From a virus, in the IMG/VR virus record IMGVR_UViG_3300038327_000020, positions 1 to 39,812 of that record: a stretch of DNA of 39,812 nucleotides, one strand, 5' to 3'. Both the position numbers and the translations under genes were made by a program. Under the pieces are notes generated by a model. It searched no databases. It had not been told where the DNA came from and saw only the letters and a list, made by a program, of their open reading frames with translations. Position 1 is the first letter of the stretch. Every line of letters starts with the position of its first letter. Of this stretch, positions 38,530-39,812 are shown in pieces.

Positions 38530-38758
38530 GGAACAGGAGGAGGAGTGGGCTTATCAGAGGAGGCTACACTTTGCTAGGTACTGCTGGCTGAACCAGCGCA
38601 AGAAATTGAATGTACGGGGGGAGGTGCTTACTTGGGCACAGATATTTGAGAAGAGAGAGGGGATATCACTTCACAAGTATGCACGGGATCGCATGGATGA
38701 ACGTGAACAACAGCGCCAGCAGGAAAAGCGTGAAGCCCATAGTAAACAGGAGGAGTAG
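38513..38758 (+). CDS. Unknown 81-aa charged protein, last plus-strand gene
   Basis: An 81-aa protein rich in Arg/Glu/Gln (QEEEWAYQRRLHFARYCWLN, RKKLNVRGEVLTWAQIFEKR, ending EKREAHSKQEE). The start seems to be TTG, as no ATG occurs early. LTWAQIFEKREG looks like a conserved core of small phage proteins. Its last 131 bases lie opposite the end of the minus-strand gene 38628-38996, so both strands appear coding. Confidence 0.6.
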   Translation: MLNPSKEQEEEWAYQRRLHFARYCWLNQRKKLNVRGEVLTWAQIFEKREGISLHKYARDRMDEREQQRQQEKREAHSKQEE

Positions 38759-38996
38759 AATCCCCAGTAAAATCATCTGGGTCTTTAGTGTTTGCTATCA
38801 CTATAGTATCATCGTCCCGACTTATTAACCAGCCAACAGTAAAAAGGGTGGGGCAAGAAATTTCCTGCTCCCACCCCGCTGTCGCTATGATGTCACGCCA
38901 TTCGACAATGACTAACTCTTTTTCTTTTTCTCCAGTGGCCCCGGTAGTATCCAACCGATTATCATTGGTGCTACGAATATCAGTAGTAATGCCCAT
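38628..38996 (-). CDS. Small conserved phage protein (VEW...GWL type)
   Basis: A 122-aa protein from ATG 38996, with GGAG 8 bases upstream; TTG 38954 is a second option. The core ELVIVEWRDIIATAGWEQE, FTVGWLISRDDDTIVIANTK and HAFPAGAVVHVHP matches small phage proteins with the plan V-E-W-x-D...G-W...T-x-G-W-L...I-x-I-A-N...P-x-G-A-V. Its last 21 residues after HVHP look unlike that family and lie antisense to the plus-strand gene, as if a stop had been lost. Last gene of the late operon. An intrinsic-terminator hairpin lies inside it. Confidence 0.7.
   Translation of the reverse strand: MGITTDIRSTNDNRLDTTGATGEKEKELVIVEWRDIIATAGWEQEISCPTLFTVGWLISRDDDTIVIANTKDPDDFTGDSTPPVYYGLHAFPAGAVVHVHPCDPVHTCEVISPLSSQISVPK
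38763..38786 (+). terminator. Weak terminator after plus block
   Basis: CCCAG-TAAAATCAT-CTGGG then TCTTT, 4 bases after the last plus-strand stop. The stem is only 5 bp, so this is tentative. Confidence 0.35.
38841..38877 (-). terminator. Terminator-like hairpin for the late operon
   Basis: On the minus strand a GGGTGGGAGCA / TGCCCCACCC stem (about 10 bp, one bulge) with a GGAAATTTCT loop is followed by TTTTT. It has the form of an intrinsic terminator but lies in the coding region of the last gene, so either late transcription is partly ended here or the hairpin is incidental. Confidence 0.55.
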
Positions 38997-39349
38997 CCTC
39001 CTATCTCCACTAATGACTGCATTATTGTCCATATATTATCAGGTGCGCAATCCATACTATGCTCCGTAGTAGTTGTTGACGAAATCTCCGTCACCACATC
39101 TGTTACAAAGGCAGTTGTCATGGCTCCCGCTATCGGCGCAATCGCACCCCCACTGAACACAGTCCCCGCAGTTGCACCCACTGCCGCTCCTGTCGCTACT
39201 ATCCCCGCTTTCTTTATTGTCCCGCATCCTACAAGGCAGGCGCTTGTGGCGAGGGTGATCCCCAGATTGCGGCAACGACTACGATAACTACTACCGATAT
39301 CGTTATACCCCACTTTACTTTTGGGTTTAACTCTTTGAATTTTTCCCAC
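38912..39349 (-). CDS. Putative lipoprotein with C-terminal membrane segment
   Basis: The frame contains a signal peptide with a lipobox, ITLATSACLVGC then GTIKKAG (Cys 42 counted from the GTG at 39349), followed by Gly/Ala-rich GIVATGAAVGATAGTVFSGG, a Thr-rich stretch, and a second hydrophobic segment GWALLLIFVAPMIIGWILPG before a Lys-rich end. The true start is unclear: GTG 39349 shares a ribosome site with the 40-aa gene (ATGTG), GTG 39313 is internal. A lipoprotein nested in another frame recalls Rz/Rz1 spanins, but the size and second membrane segment do not fit a normal o-spanin. Cell envelope role likely. Confidence 0.6.
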   Translation of the reverse strand: MGKIQRVKPKSKVGYNDIGSSYRSRCRNLGITLATSACLVGCGTIKKAGIVATGAAVGATAGTVFSGGAIAPIAGAMTTAFVTDVVTEISSTTTTEHSMDCAPDNIWTIMQSLVEIGGWALLLIFVAPMIIGWILPGPLEKKKKS

Positions 39350-39351
39350 AT
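39229..39351 (-). CDS. 40-aa single-pass membrane protein
   Basis: A 40-residue protein: MWEKFKELNPKVKWG, a hydrophobic ITISVVVIVVVAAIW and a short GSPSPQAPAL tail. AGGAG lies 7 bases upstream of its ATG, the best start in this stretch. Tiny proteins of this type (K-x-L-N-P-K-V-K followed by a Val/Ile-rich helix) are common in marine phages. Nearly all of it overlaps the N-terminus of the lipoprotein frame. Perhaps a holin-like or lysis accessory protein; no evidence beyond layout. Confidence 0.65.
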   Translation of the reverse strand: MWEKFKELNPKVKWGITISVVVIVVVAAIWGSPSPQAPAL

Positions 39352-39363
39352 ATTTATCTCCTC

Positions 39364-39666
39364 TTATATAGCGATGCTATCTCCGCATCCACATTTCATT
39401 ACATTTTTACTTGGATTAACTACAAATCTTTTAGAGAACCCCTTATCCTCATAGTCAAGACTACCGTCTTGTAAGTATTTCTGAGATGTCTCGTCTGCGA
39501 ATCTGGTATTGTCTCCAATGCTCAACTCTGTAGTACCTGTCGAGGTCATCTTCTCTAAGGTAATCATAAGGCCACTGCACCCACCACCCTTTAGACCTAT
39601 CTCTAAGCATTCCCCAGAGTTTAGCAATCCGTTTAACTGCTCCTGCGCTGAAGGTGTTATCGTCAT
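39364..39666 (-). CDS. A-type iron-sulfur cluster carrier (IscA/HesB/ErpA-like)
   Basis: A 100-aa protein with the HesB/IscA fold pattern. ITPSAQEQLNGLL starts it, LKGGGCSGLMITLE holds ligand Cys 30, and KCGCGDSIAI at the end holds Cys 92 and 94. These three cysteines bind the Fe-S cluster or iron in IscA, SufA and ErpA (about 107-120 aa), and all are kept, so the protein is probably active. It would deliver clusters to host or phage apo-proteins. Its start overlaps the DUF6356 stop (ATGA) across the contig join and a membrane-protein gene follows, so it is a late gene. It looks intact, an auxiliary metabolic gene of likely host origin. Confidence 0.88.
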   Translation of the reverse strand: MTITPSAQEQLNGLLNSGECLEIGLKGGGCSGLMITLEKMTSTGTTELSIGDNTRFADETSQKYLQDGSLDYEDKGFSKRFVVNPSKNVMKCGCGDSIAI

Positions 39667-39812
39667 TCATTTCTTGTGCGCATGACTGCGATGTGCGCCA
39701 TCACTTTACTTGTAGTGTTAGTCATTACACATGGAACAAAAGCATGGATGAAAGCACAAGCACTCCCAACCAGCAGAGAGCCAGCAAAGTGCATTGCCTT
39801 TCGTAAGTGTCG
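39575..39812. repeat. Contig-end redundancy (right copy)
   Basis: Second copy of positions 1-238, differing at 39702, 39726, 39729, 39737 and 39750, all transitions. The first 127 bases and the last 62 are identical. Confidence 0.9.
39663..39812 (-). CDS. DUF6356 protein, partial second haplotype copy
   Basis: The C-terminal 49 codons of the gene at 89-274 reappear here and run off the contig end. Compared with the first copy there are four synonymous codon changes and one Ile to Val change (AFVP in place of AFIP). It is the same gene on the circular genome, not a second gene. Confidence 0.85.
   Translation of the reverse strand, partial: RHLRKAMHFAGSLLVGSACAFIHAFVPCVMTNTTSKVMAHIAVMRTRNE

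Noticed and set aside
1-39812. CRISPR array, integrase, tRNA or insertion sequence
   Set aside because: Looked for on both strands; no spaced repeats, recombinase motifs, cloverleaf or terminal inverted repeats found.

Overview
The window is an almost complete, circularly closed genome of a tailed dsDNA phage, most likely an uncultivated marine podovirus of a Gram-negative host. The first 238 bases recur as the last 238 with five substitutions, so the unit genome is about 39,574 bp and several genes run across the ends. Terminase, a podovirus-type portal, a scaffold, an SU10-type capsid protein and adaptor, a tail nozzle candidate and large ejection proteins indicate a short-tailed virion. 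A DUF6356 gene hints at an alphaproteobacterial host, an inference only. I see no integrase, repressor, tRNA, CRISPR array, RNA polymerase or DNA polymerase.

Layout. From 27,021 leftward to 89, and across the contig ends to 38,628, almost every gene is on the minus strand and starts overlap stops (ATGA, TAATG), so this is one long late operon. In transcription order it holds: an unknown 523-aa protein, the small terminase, an HTH-SAP putative nuclease, a hidden 55-aa gene, the large terminase, portal, two small proteins, scaffold, major capsid protein with its own terminator, small head-tail genes and the adaptor. Next come a large tail fibre and a cassette of eight small fibre or receptor-type genes (14,890-10,938), a tail chaperone, the nozzle candidate, a putative glycoside hydrolase, a GNAT-like protein and a run of ejection proteins. 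The operon ends with small membrane or secreted proteins, DUF6356, an A-type iron-sulfur carrier (IscA/HesB), an overlapping membrane-protein/lipoprotein pair and a small phage protein.

From 27,414 to 38,758 genes are on the plus strand. The first part is small, mostly unknown early-type genes plus a cysteine-rich GP88-like protein. The second part is nucleotide and DNA metabolism: DnaB-type helicase, Hjc-like nuclease, Rad52-type annealing protein, class II ribonucleotide reductase, RecA-dependent-nuclease-like HNH protein, SSB-like protein, RecB-like exonuclease, HNH endonuclease and a PD-(D/E)XK nuclease. Two plus-strand promoters match the sigma-70 consensus closely, which fits dependence on host RNA polymerase.

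The most interesting theme is iron. The phage encodes an A-type Fe-S carrier with all three ligand cysteines and a GP88-like protein with a C-x4-C-x2-C-x2-C cluster. The control region between the two divergent gene blocks contains a 23-bp palindrome very close to a Fur box, flanked by three ATACGGAGGC repeats. Whether these are functionally linked is inference.
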